Shown: positions 26,814 through 36,065 of the stretch, in pieces
Position numbering within the stretch: position 1 is the first letter of the stretch
Layout: each line of letters opens with the position of its first letter
From: Aeromonas simiae
GTDB taxonomy: Bacteria; Pseudomonadota; Gammaproteobacteria; Enterobacterales; Aeromonadaceae
Direction of reading: 5' to 3'
NCBI RefSeq assembly: GCF_000820125.1
Contig: NZ_CDBY01000049.1
Location: forward strand, 60,629 to 124,628
Length of the DNA: 64,000 nt
Notes under the pieces: model-generated
Seen by the model: only the letters and a program-made list of their open reading frames with translations
The model's database searches: none
Told to the model about the DNA's origin: nothing
Position numbers and translations under genes: made by a program

Positions 26814-28103
26814 ATGAGCCATCCATCCAGCAACCGGGAGTGGCAGGCGCGCCGCGAGGCCGCCGTGGTCCAGGGGGTCGGCACCCTGCTGCCGGCGTTC
26901 ATCACTCGGGCCGAGAACGCCGAGCTGTGGGACGTCGAGGGCAAGCGCTACATCGACTTTGCCTCCGGCATTGCCGTGCTCAACACCGGCCACAACCACC
27001 CCAAGGTGGTGGCCGCGGTGCGCGCCCAGCTCGAGCATTTTAGCCACACCTGCTTTCAGGTGACCCCTTACAGCGGTTATGTCGAGCTAGCCGAGCGGCT
27101 CAATGCCCTGGTACCCGGCCCCACTCCCAAGCGCACCTTGCTGCTTTCGACCGGTGCCGAGGCGGTGGAGAACGCCGTCAAGATTGCCCGCACCTACACA
27201 GGGCGCCCCGGCGTCATCGCCTTCAAGGGGGGCTTTCACGGCCGCACCCTGATGGGCATGGCGCTGACCGGCAAGGTCGCCCCCTACAAGGCGGGTTTTG
27301 GCCCCTTCCCGGCCGAGATCTACCACCTCCCCTTTCCCTGCGATTACCTCGGCATCAGTGAGGAGCACTCCCTCACCGCCCTCGAAGCCCTGTTTGCCGC
27401 CGACATCGAGCCAACCCGGGTCGCCGCCATCATCATCGAGCCGGTGCAGGGGGAAGGGGGATTCTATGTCGCCGCCCCCGGCTTTTTGCAGGCCCTGCGC
27501 CGCCTCTGCGACCAGCACGGGATCTTGCTCATCTGCGACGAGATCCAGAGCGGTTTCTGCCGCACCGGCAAGACCTTCGCCTGTGAGTACGCCGGCATCG
27601 AGCCGGACATCATGACCCTGGCCAAAAGCCTGGCCGGCGGTTTCCCGCTCTCGGCCGTGGTCGGCAAGGAGGCGGTGATGAACGCCGCCAAGCCGGGCGG
27701 CCTCGGCGGCACCTACGCCGGCGCGCCGATTGCCTGCGCCGCCGCCCTGGCGGTGCTGGATCTGATCGAGGAGGAACAGCTCAACCAAAAAGCGCTGGCT
27801 CAGGGCGAGCAGCTCAAGGCGGGACTGCACCGCCTGGCCGAGCGCTTCGACTGCATCGGCCAGATCCGCGGCCCCGGCGCCATGGTGGCGATGGAGCTGG
27901 TGAAAAACGGCGATGCGACCCGGCCCGATCCGGATCTCACCAAGCGGCTGGTGGCCGAGGCGGGCCAGCGCGGCCTGGTGCTGCTCTCGTGCGGAGTGCG
28001 CGGCAACGTGATCCGCTTTCTGGCCCCCCTGACCACCCCGGCGCCGCTCATCGCGGAAGGACTTTATCTCCTCGAACAATCCCTGGAGGCCGTACTGGCC
28101 TGA
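26814..28103 (+). CDS. gabT: 4-aminobutyrate aminotransferase
   Basis: The 429-residue class III aminotransferase has the PLP lysine in TLAKSLAGGFPLSAV, GGFHGRTLMGM, the acidic residue in ICDEIQSGF and GGTYAGAPIAC. GabT converts GABA and 2-oxoglutarate to succinate semialdehyde and glutamate. The ATG at 26814 follows AGGGAGGAG. Related putrescine aminotransferases are an alternative, but the order gabD-gabT and the sequence favour GabT. Confidence 0.92.
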   Translation: MSHPSSNREWQARREAAVVQGVGTLLPAFITRAENAELWDVEGKRYIDFASGIAVLNTGHNHPKVVAAVRAQLEHFSHTCFQVTPYSGYVELAERLNALVPGPTPKRTLLLSTGAEAVENAVKIARTYTGRPGVIAFKGGFHGRTLMGMALTGKVAPYKAGFGPFPAEIYHLPFPCDYLGISEEHSLTALEALFAADIEPTRVAAIIIEPVQGEGGFYVAAPGFLQALRRLCDQHGILLICDEIQSGFCRTGKTFACEYAGIEPDIMTLAKSLAGGFPLSAVVGKEAVMNAAKPGGLGGTYAGAPIACAAALAVLDLIEEEQLNQKALAQGEQLKAGLHRLAERFDCIGQIRGPGAMVAMELVKNGDATRPDPDLTKRLVAEAGQRGLVLLSCGVRGNVIRFLAPLTTPAPLIAEGLYLLEQSLEAVLA

Positions 28104-28163
28104 CCAGGGGGAAAGTGACCGCTTACAAGCGAAAATTAATGCTGTTTTCTCATTGATTTGCGC

Positions 28164-28192
28164 TTGTCAAGGGGGGGGAGTGGAGGCACAAT
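28164..28192 (+). promoter_or_regulatory. Promoter of the first permease leader
   Basis: TTGTCA and CACAAT are separated by 17 bp. The same arrangement (TTGTCT-17-CAGAAT) occurs before the second permease, which supports both. The spacer here contains a run of eight G. Confidence 0.6.
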
Positions 28193-28198
28193 GCGCCG

Positions 28199-28320
28199 CC
28201 TTTGAAGGACCGATGCCGCCCCGTGCGCTCGGTCCTTCTTCCATGGTAGATCCACCCATAACCAGAGGCCGGCATCCCGTCCGGAAGTGATAGCGAGATG
28301 GCACACCATCTCTTGCCGCA
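28199..28320 (+). ncRNA. Structured leader RNA, copy 1
   Basis: Three helices are visible. Helix A pairs 28204-28213 with 28229-28238 (GAAGGACCGA / TCGGTCCTTC). Helix B pairs CCGG at 28269-28272 with CCGG at 28281-28284. Helix C pairs GAGATGG (28295-28301) with CCATCTC (28306-28312) around CACA. The linker AAGTGATAGC between B and C is nearly identical in the second copy at 29985-30105. Compensatory base change in helix C supports real RNA structure. I do not recognise it as a named riboswitch. Confidence 0.65.
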
Positions 28321-28332
28321 GTGAGGAACACC

Positions 28333-28467
28333 ATGAAGCATCCGCATGCTTTCCTGCCGGCCCATGCCGGTGTGCGCCAATATGGCGCCTCTGAGACCCA
28401 GCGCCGTCAGGCCCTGCTGTCGTTGAATCACTGCGTCCGGATGGCGCAGACAGGGGAGGATGCATGA
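28333..28467 (+). CDS. Leader ORF 1 upstream of permease 1
   Basis: A 44-codon ORF begins 21 nt after helix C, with GAGGA upstream of its ATG. The peptide starts [14 protein letters not shown]. Its stop TGA overlaps the permease start in ATGATG, so translation of the two is probably coupled. The second permease has a matching ORF with the same spacing and the shared AFLPA and G-(V/M)-R. No function is known; a nascent-peptide sensor or a translation coupler is the leading idea. Confidence 0.6.
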   Translation: MKHPHAFLPAHAGVRQYGASETQRRQALLSLNHCVRMAQTGEDA

Positions 28468-29810
28468 TGCAGACCCAGGCTGTTGGTCTGAAGAAGACCC
28501 TGAAACTGTGGCATGTGGTGATCATGGGGCTGGCCTATCTCACCCCGATGGCCGTGTTCGACACCTTCGGTATCGTCACCGAAATCACCGAAGGCCACGT
28601 GCCGACCGCCTATCTGTTCGCCCTGCTCGGCATGCTGTTCACCGCCCTGAGCTATGGCCACCTGGTGCGCAAGTTCCCCTCGGCAGGCTCTGCCTATACC
28701 TACGCCCAGAAGGTGTTTCACCCCTATGTCGGCTTCATGGTGGGCTGGGTCTCCCTGCTCGACTACATGTTCATGCCGATGATCAACATGCTGCTGGCCA
28801 AGATCTACATGGAAACCCTGCTGCCCGGTGTCGCCCCCTGGACTTACATCCTGACGCTGGCCAGCGTGATGACCTTCCTCAACCTGCGCGGCATCAAGCT
28901 GGTGGCCAACTTCAATAGCCTGATCGTGCTGATCCAGTTCAGCATCATCGCCGTCTTCATCGGCCTCATCGCCTGGGGCGTGCACAACGGCGAAGGGCTT
29001 GGCACCATGGCGAGCAGCCGGCCTTTCTTCTCCGAGCAGATGCACGTGCTGCCGCTGCTGACCGGCGCCTCAATCCTGTGCCTCTCGTTTCTCGGCTTCG
29101 ATGCCATCAGCACCCTGTGTGAAGAGACGCCGGACGCCTCCCGGGTGATCCCGCGCGCCATCGTGCTCACCGCGCTGATCGGCGGCGTGCTGTTCATCAC
29201 CGTCTCTTATTTCTTGCAGCTGTTCTTCCCGGACATCTCCCGCTTCCAGCACCCGGATGCGGTGCTGCCGGAGATCGCCCTCTATGTGGGGGGCAAGCTG
29301 TTTCAGACCATCGTGCTGGTGTCGACCACGGTGGCGGTGCTCGCCTCCGGGCTCGCCTCCCATGCCGGTGTGTCGCGCCTGCTCTATGTGATGGGGCGTG
29401 ACCGCGCCTTGCCAAAGCGCTTCTTCTCTTACGTGCATCCGACCTGGCAGACCCCGGCCCTCAACGTACTGCTGGTGGGGGTGCTCTCCCTCTCGGCCAT
29501 CTCGTTCGATCTGGAGATGGCGCTGGCGCTGATCAACTTCGGCGCCCTGGTGGCCTTCACCTTCGTCAATCTGGCGGTGATCGCCCACTTCTACGTCAAG
29601 CTCGGCCACAACAAGACGCTGCGGGATCATCTGGTGTTCCTGGCCCTGCCCCTGTGTGGCGCCGCCTGCATCGGGGTGCTGTGGCTCAACCTTGAGCCCG
29701 CCTCCTTCGAGCTGGGGGTGATCTGGGCCGGCCTCGGTGCCCTCTATCTGCTGCTGCGTCTGACGGTGTTCCGGGTCAACCTGCTGCCTCAGGAGGCGAA
29801 GGCCCAATAA
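28464..29810 (+). CDS. puuP: Putrescine-type APC permease, copy 1
   Basis: The 448-residue inner-membrane protein has about 12 hydrophobic segments. Family signatures shared with PuuP are [51 protein letters not shown] and [14 protein letters not shown]. PuuP imports putrescine by proton symport. Position after puuA-gabD-gabT fits. Met at 28467 could also be the start. A paralogue follows at 30259. Confidence 0.88.
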   Translation: MMQTQAVGLKKTLKLWHVVIMGLAYLTPMAVFDTFGIVTEITEGHVPTAYLFALLGMLFTALSYGHLVRKFPSAGSAYTYAQKVFHPYVGFMVGWVSLLDYMFMPMINMLLAKIYMETLLPGVAPWTYILTLASVMTFLNLRGIKLVANFNSLIVLIQFSIIAVFIGLIAWGVHNGEGLGTMASSRPFFSEQMHVLPLLTGASILCLSFLGFDAISTLCEETPDASRVIPRAIVLTALIGGVLFITVSYFLQLFFPDISRFQHPDAVLPEIALYVGGKLFQTIVLVSTTVAVLASGLASHAGVSRLLYVMGRDRALPKRFFSYVHPTWQTPALNVLLVGVLSLSAISFDLEMALALINFGALVAFTFVNLAVIAHFYVKLGHNKTLRDHLVFLALPLCGAACIGVLWLNLEPASFELGVIWAGLGALYLLLRLTVFRVNLLPQEAKAQ

Positions 29811-29826
29811 GCCCCTGTGCGCCATT

Positions 29827-29856
29827 AAAAAGAGCCCTTCGCGGGCTCTTTTTTTA
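29827..29856 (+). terminator. Terminator after permease 1
   Basis: An 11-bp perfect stem (AAAAAGAGCCC / GGGCTCTTTTT) with loop TTCGC and a T run. It isolates permease 1 from the second leader. Confidence 0.95.
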
Positions 29857-29949
29857 TTGCTAACAAAGCACTCATCAAAGGGGAAAACAACAACAACGAT
29901 AGTGACTGCTCACACCCAAAATAAAAAGCGTCAGCGTGCGCCTTTTTGC

Positions 29950-29978
29950 TTGTCTCCCCCCCTCTCTTTGGGCAGAAT
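29950..29978 (+). promoter_or_regulatory. Promoter of the second permease leader
   Basis: TTGTCT and CAGAAT are separated by 17 bp and preceded by GC, as in the first leader. Confidence 0.6.
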
Positions 29979-29984
29979 ACGCGC

Positions 29985-30105
29985 CGAATTAAAGGACCGG
30001 TGCCAGAGGCATCGGTTCTTTCTTTTACTGGCAGTACCACATTCATCAAAAGAGGCCGGAACCACTCCGGAAATGATACCGAGATTGCACACAATCTCCC
30101 GACGC
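29985..30105 (+). ncRNA. Structured leader RNA, copy 2
   Basis: Helix A pairs 29991-29999 with 30013-30021 (one G-U), extended by GTGCC / GGCAT. Helix B pairs CCGG at 30056-30059 with CCGG at 30067-30070. Helix C pairs GAGATTG (30081-30087) with CAATCTC (30092-30098) around CACA. Spacing B to C (11 nt) and C to the leader ORF (21 nt) is the same as in copy 1. Relative to copy 1, a G-C pair in helix C has become T-A. Confidence 0.65.
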
Positions 30106-30118
30106 TAAGAGGAAGAAA

Positions 30119-30262
30119 ATGGGGCGTTTCACTGCTTTCCTGCCGGCGATGACCGGTATGCGCCTCCCCGGCGCCCTTGATGTCCAGGCTCACGCTCCGA
30201 TAGCGTCCCTGGGTTCGTTGCTGCCACGTGCCCAACAGGCACTGCCAGAGGAGAAAGCATGA
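30119..30262 (+). CDS. Leader ORF 2 upstream of permease 2
   Basis: A 47-codon ORF with AGAGGAAG upstream. The peptide starts [14 protein letters not shown] and ends ALPEEKA. The TGA stop overlaps the ATG of permease 2 by two bases. It mirrors leader ORF 1 in position, spacing and the AFLPA motif, although the later residues diverge. The 15 bases encoding this region (TGCTTTCCTGCCGGC) are the same in both copies. Confidence 0.6.
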   Translation: MGRFTAFLPAMTGMRLPGALDVQAHAPIASLGSLLPRAQQALPEEKA

Positions 30263-31599
30263 TGGCCGGTGCCAAGCTGCTCAAGACCCTGACCCTGTTT
30301 CAGATGGTTGTCATGGGGCTTGCCTACCTCACCCCCATGGCGGTGTTCGACACCTTCGCCATCGTCGGCGAGATCACCGACGGCCGCGTCGCGACCGCCT
30401 ACCTGCTGGCGCTGGCCGGTATCCTGCTGACCGCCTTCAGCTATGGCCACCTGGTGCGCCGCTTCCCCTCGGCAGGCTCTGCCTACACCTATGCCCAGAA
30501 GGTGTTCCACCCCTACATCGGCTTCATGGTCGGCTGGTCCTCCCTGCTCGACTATATGTTCATGCCGATGATCAACATCCTGCTGGCCAAGATCTACCTG
30601 ACCGCCAGGTTCCCCGGCGTCGAGCCCTGGATCTTCATCCTCGGCCTGGTGACCGTGATGACCTTCCTCAACCTGCGCGGCATCAAGCTGGTGGCCAACC
30701 TCAACGGGGCGATCGTGCTGATCCAGCTCGCCATCATCGTCACCTTCCTCGGCCTCATCGCCTGGGGCGTGAGTCACGGTGAAGGCGCCGCCACCCTAGT
30801 GAGCAGCCGTCCGTTCCATGTGGAGTCGGCCAGCATGCTGCCGCTGTTCACCGGCGCCACCATCCTCTGCTTCTCCTTCCTCGGCTTCGACGGCCTGAGC
30901 TCCCTGTCGGAGGAGACCCCGAACGCCGACAAGGTGATCCCGCGCGCCATCGTGCTGACCGCGCTGATCGGCGGCGTCATCTTCGTCGCCGTCTCCTACG
31001 GCCTGCAACTGTTCTTCCCGGATCTGGCCCGCTTCAAGGAGCCGGATGCCGTGCTGCCGGAGATCGCCCTCTACGTGGGGGGAACCCTGTTCCAGAGTAT
31101 CGTGCTGGTGTGCACCACGGCGGCGGTGCTGGCCTCCGGCATGGCGGCCCACGCCGGTGTGTCGCGCATCCTCTATGTGATGGGGCGCGATCGGATGATC
31201 CCGGAGCGGGTGTTTGGCTACATCCACCCCACCTGGCGCACCCCGGCCATCAACGTGCTGCTGGTGGGCGCCCTGGCCCTCTCCGCCGTCTCGTTCGATC
31301 TCGACATGGCGCTGGCGCTGGTCAACTTCGGTGCCCTGGTGGCCTTCACCTTCGTCAACCTGTCGGTGATCGGCCAGTTCTGGGTGCGCGAGAAGCGTAA
31401 CAAGTCCCTGAAAGAGCACCTGCTCTATCTGCTGCTGCCGCTGCTCGGCGCCGCCACCATAGGCGCGCTGTGGATCAACCTGGAGCAGAGCTCCCTCGAG
31501 CTGGGGCTGATCTGGGCCGGGCTCGGCGTCACTTACCTGTTCCTGCGCCTGGCGGTGTTCCGTATCCCGTTCCGCCAGTACGAAGAGCTGGAAGGCTAA
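30259..31599 (+). CDS. puuP: Putrescine-type APC permease, copy 2
   Basis: The 446-residue paralogue of the preceding permease, with the same membrane layout and signatures ([53 protein letters not shown]). Both have PuuP-like features throughout, so substrate differences cannot be read from sequence; one may take a related amine or amino acid. It has its own promoter and leader and is followed by two hairpins. Confidence 0.85.
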   Translation: MMAGAKLLKTLTLFQMVVMGLAYLTPMAVFDTFAIVGEITDGRVATAYLLALAGILLTAFSYGHLVRRFPSAGSAYTYAQKVFHPYIGFMVGWSSLLDYMFMPMINILLAKIYLTARFPGVEPWIFILGLVTVMTFLNLRGIKLVANLNGAIVLIQLAIIVTFLGLIAWGVSHGEGAATLVSSRPFHVESASMLPLFTGATILCFSFLGFDGLSSLSEETPNADKVIPRAIVLTALIGGVIFVAVSYGLQLFFPDLARFKEPDAVLPEIALYVGGTLFQSIVLVCTTAAVLASGMAAHAGVSRILYVMGRDRMIPERVFGYIHPTWRTPAINVLLVGALALSAVSFDLDMALALVNFGALVAFTFVNLSVIGQFWVREKRNKSLKEHLLYLLLPLLGAATIGALWINLEQSSLELGLIWAGLGVTYLFLRLAVFRIPFRQYEELEG

Positions 31600-31604
31600 T
31601 AAGA

Positions 31605-31625
31605 AGGGGGAGCCATGCTCCCCCT
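31605..31625 (+). other. Hairpin directly after permease 2
   Basis: AGGGGGAGC-CAT-GCTCCCCCT, a perfect 9-bp stem without T run, begins 5 bp past the stop. It may protect the mRNA end or help the terminator that follows. Confidence 0.5.
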
Positions 31626-31646
31626 GCCACCTCACCGTGGAACAAC

Positions 31647-31673
31647 AAAAAGGGAGCCGATGGCTCCCTTTTT
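31647..31673. terminator. Bidirectional terminator
   Basis: A perfect 12-bp stem with A5 on the left and T5 on the right (core GGGAGCC / GGCTCCC, loop GAT) lies between the convergent permease 2 and the gene at 31693. Confidence 0.92.
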
Positions 31674-31692
31674 AAATGCACTCGCACTCGTC

Positions 31693-32049
31693 TTACTTGT
31701 TGATCACCGCAGTGGCAGCCGCTTTGACCGGATCATTGGCAATCTTCTTGGCCGTGTCGCGGGTCTCTTGCACCTGACGGGTGGTGCGCTCAACTTGATC
31801 CTTGCGCTCTTGCACCGCATCGCGCTCGTCACGCAGCACGTTGTGCTTGGTGTCGGCGACCTTGTCCTTGGCCTTCTGGGTCTTTTGATCGACCAGCTTG
31901 TTCGCATCACAATTGCTCTTCACACCCAGCGTGGCGTTCATTGCCTCATTCTTGACAGCCTTGTCGAGGGTGCACTCGCGATGGAGCAGGCCGGCATTGG
32001 CACCGGTTGCAATCAGGCCCAATGTCAGGCCGAGTATCAACGCACGCAT
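31693..32049 (-). CDS. Small periplasmic protein of unknown function
   Basis: A 118-residue protein with a signal peptide ending IATGANA. The mature part is highly charged and probably helical (NKLVDQKTQKAKDKVADT through QERKDQVERTTRQVQ), with two cysteines near the N-terminus (HRECTLDK and KSNCDANK). CAGGAG precedes the ATG at 32049. I do not recognise the family. It is divergent from nptA and might share its control region. Confidence 0.65.
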   Translation of the reverse strand: MRALILGLTLGLIATGANAGLLHRECTLDKAVKNEAMNATLGVKSNCDANKLVDQKTQKAKDKVADTKHNVLRDERDAVQERKDQVERTTRQVQETRDTAKKIANDPVKAAATAVINK

Positions 32050-32171
32050 AGTCTTTGACTCCTGTGTTTGCTTACGGTGGAGAAGCATAGGCCGTTTGCT
32101 TCGAATGGCAACCCCCTCTACTGACACGGCTCCCGGATGGTAGGAAAGGGCTGTCATCACAAAGTCAGACT

Positions 32172-32219
32172 CTGTCACTGAAGCATCATAAAAGTGTCAA
32201 ATTGTCATTTCACTGTCAT
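32172..32219 (+). promoter_or_regulatory. Pho boxes upstream of nptA
   Basis: TTGTCAT-TTCA-CTGTCAT (32202-32219) is a good Pho box of two 7-bp repeats spaced 11 bp apart. A weaker one, CTGTCAC-TGAA-GCATCAT, lies at 32172-32189. A TGTAAT hexamer at 32230-32235 is 10 bp downstream, the usual distance for a PhoB-activated promoter. Confidence 0.7.
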
Positions 32220-32279
32220 AAACCGTTGTTGTAATGCCCCCCATCTCATCCAACCCGTGATGTCGCATCAAGAGGTTCC

Positions 32280-33416
32280 ATGCACGACACTGCAGCACGC
32301 CCCCGCGGGCAGATACTCAACTGGTTTGGCGTAGTGACGCTGGTCTATCTCATCCTGGTGGCCGTGGCCGCTGTCTCCCATGGCTTTAAGGGCTTTTCGG
32401 GAGGCGCTGAGGGCGCAGCCGAGATCTTCGCCTTCGCCAGCAACCCCTTCGTCGCCCTGCTGCTCGGCATTCTGGCCACGGCACTGGTGCAATCGTCCAG
32501 CACGGTGACCTCGGTCATCGTCGGCTTGGTGGCTGGCGGCCTGCCCATGAGCATGGCCATTCCCATGGTGCTTGGCGCCAACCTCGGCACCACCATCACC
32601 AACACCATTGTCTCGCTCGGCCATGTGCGGGATCGCGAAGAGTTTCGCCGCGCCTTCGCCGCCGCGACGGTGCACGACTTTTTCAACCTGATGGCGGTCG
32701 CCATCTTCCTGCCGCTCGAGCTCGCCTTCGGCCTGCTCTCGCGCAGCGCCGATACCCTGGCCAACCTGCTGGTGGGCAGCGGCGATCTCTCGATGAAAGG
32801 GCTGGACTTCATGAAGCCGCTGACCCAGCCGGCGCTCACCCTCATCGACAGCATCACCGCCTTCATGCCCGGCAAGGCGGCCGCCCTCGCCACCATCGCC
32901 ATCGGGATCCTGCTCATCCTTGGCAGTGTCACCTGGCTCGGCAAGGTACTGCGCGCCGTGCTGGTTGGCCAGGCCCACGAGATCCTGCACAAGGCGCTGG
33001 GACGCGGCCCGCTGGCCGGGATCGCCTCCGGCACCCTGGTCACCGTCATGGTGCAGTCCTCGTCGACCACCACCAGCCTGATGATCCCGCTGGCCGGCGG
33101 CGGCGTGTTCAGCACCCGCCAGCTCTACCCTTTCACGCTGGGGGCCAACATCGGCACTACCATTACCGCCCTGCTGGCCGCCACCGCCATCAGTGGTGAC
33201 GGAGCCCAGCTGGCATTGACCATCGCCCTGGTGCACGTGCTGTTCAACCTGTTTGCCGTGGTGCTCATCTATGGTCTTCCCTTCCTGCGCGAGCTACCGG
33301 TGCGCGCGGCCGAACACCTTGCCGAGATCGGCAGCCGCAATAAGCTGATCGCCATGGGTTACGTCGTCGGTCTCTTCTTCGCCCTGCCGGGCATGATGAT
33401 GGTGCTGGCTCGCTGA
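32280..33416 (+). CDS. nptA: Na+/phosphate cotransporter NptA
   Basis: The 378-residue inner-membrane protein has the duplicated QSSST motif of the Na/Pi cotransporter family (ALVQSSSTVTSV and VMVQSSSTTTSLM), each followed by GANLGTTIT or GANIGTTIT. It imports inorganic phosphate with sodium. AAGAGG precedes the ATG. The Pho boxes upstream support induction under phosphate shortage. Confidence 0.92.
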   Translation: MHDTAARPRGQILNWFGVVTLVYLILVAVAAVSHGFKGFSGGAEGAAEIFAFASNPFVALLLGILATALVQSSSTVTSVIVGLVAGGLPMSMAIPMVLGANLGTTITNTIVSLGHVRDREEFRRAFAAATVHDFFNLMAVAIFLPLELAFGLLSRSADTLANLLVGSGDLSMKGLDFMKPLTQPALTLIDSITAFMPGKAAALATIAIGILLILGSVTWLGKVLRAVLVGQAHEILHKALGRGPLAGIASGTLVTVMVQSSSTTTSLMIPLAGGGVFSTRQLYPFTLGANIGTTITALLAATAISGDGAQLALTIALVHVLFNLFAVVLIYGLPFLRELPVRAAEHLAEIGSRNKLIAMGYVVGLFFALPGMMMVLAR

Positions 33417-33422
33417 CCCCCT

Positions 33423-33449
33423 GGAGCGGTGCACGCTTTGCATCGCTCC
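33423..33449 (+). terminator. Hairpin after nptA
   Basis: GGAGCGGTGCA pairs with TGCATCGCTCC (one G-U) over CGCTT. The tail is C/T-rich and not a T run, so it is a weak terminator candidate. Confidence 0.45.
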
Positions 33450-33542
33450 ATCCCCCTCCTGCTTTCGGTTCAGAGGCCTCCTACACCCATGGGGTCGCCA
33501 CTCCTGATATGGTGACACTATGGGAACATAGGAGGAGGATGC

Positions 33543-34274
33543 ATGTTAGAAGGAGACTTTACCCACTACGTCGAGCCCACTTCCGGCCTGAAACAAGAAG
33601 GGGCCGTCGTTCCCTGCTATCAGCCCATCCTGGACAGAAAACAGCGGCGAGTCGGTGTGGAAGCGCTGGCACGTTACCACCGTCATGACCGCTATGACAG
33701 CATCCCTTTCGAGCGTCTCGATGCCGATACCGTGCTGGCCATCGACATCACCATGCTGCACGCCATCATCGATGACCTCCCGACGTTGGCCTCCCACAAC
33801 GTCCGGGTGCTCTCTATCAACCTGACGCCGGATCGCACCAGCTCCGTCTATCGCAACCTGCTGCTGCTGATCCTGGCGCGGGCCCGCAAGGTCGCCATCA
33901 CCATCTGGTTCGAGGTGCTGGAAGTGGCCCCGCTGCACAGCCACCAGTTGCAGTTCATCGCCACCTTGCGCAGCCATGGTGCCCGCATCGCCCTCGATGA
34001 CTTCGGCACCGAGGCCTGCAACTTCCAGCGCATGCTGGTGCAGCCTTATGACATCATCAAGCTCGATCGCTCCTTGCTGCTACAGGCCTGCGATGACCAG
34101 CACGCGACCGAGATGCTGCGCGGTCTGGTCGACTACCTGCATCGGCTGGATATGGAAGTGGTCTGCGAAGGGATCGAAAACGCCCATCACGGGGCGCTGT
34201 GTGAGCATATCGGCTGCGACTATGCCCAGGGGTTTGCCTATGGCCGCCCCTCCCCGCTGGAGCAGTGGCACTAG
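33543..34274 (+). CDS. EAL-domain cyclic-di-GMP phosphodiesterase
   Basis: A 243-residue single-domain protein. Catalytic residues of the EAL fold are visible: the EAL core in GVEALARY, N in SINLTPD, E in WFEVLE, DD in ALDDFGTE, K in IKLDRS, E in CEGIEN and Q in QGFAYG. This supports an active phosphodiesterase. No sensor domain is attached. AGGAGGATGC precedes the ATG. A second c-di-GMP gene (HD-GYP) lies at 40055. Confidence 0.85.
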   Translation: MLEGDFTHYVEPTSGLKQEGAVVPCYQPILDRKQRRVGVEALARYHRHDRYDSIPFERLDADTVLAIDITMLHAIIDDLPTLASHNVRVLSINLTPDRTSSVYRNLLLLILARARKVAITIWFEVLEVAPLHSHQLQFIATLRSHGARIALDDFGTEACNFQRMLVQPYDIIKLDRSLLLQACDDQHATEMLRGLVDYLHRLDMEVVCEGIENAHHGALCEHIGCDYAQGFAYGRPSPLEQWH

Positions 34275-34382
34275 GCGTAGCAAAATTGCATGAGGTGGTG
34301 GGGACGAGTACAATCTTGCACCCCTTACGCACCGCCATCAGGTGGCGGTGTCCTGATTTGCAATCAGACCAGAGAGAACCTC

Positions 34383-35994
<1,612 letters not shown>

Positions 35995-36012
35995 GGTCAG
36001 CCTGGCTGATGA

Positions 36013-36046
36013 GCAAGAGAGGCGCCCCCGGTTGCGCCTCTCTTGC
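36013..36046 (+). terminator. Long hairpin after yfhL
   Basis: A perfect 13-bp stem (GCAAGAGAGGCGC and its complement) around CCCCGGTT lies 19 bp after yfhL. There is no T run. Confidence 0.6.
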
Positions 36047-36065
36047 CGGTGACCCCTTTCCTTAG

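Noticed and set aside
28199..28320. Known riboswitch classes (TPP, FMN, lysine, cobalamin, glycine, guanidine) for the permease leader
   Set aside because: The conserved signature sequences of these classes, as I know them, are absent from both leaders.
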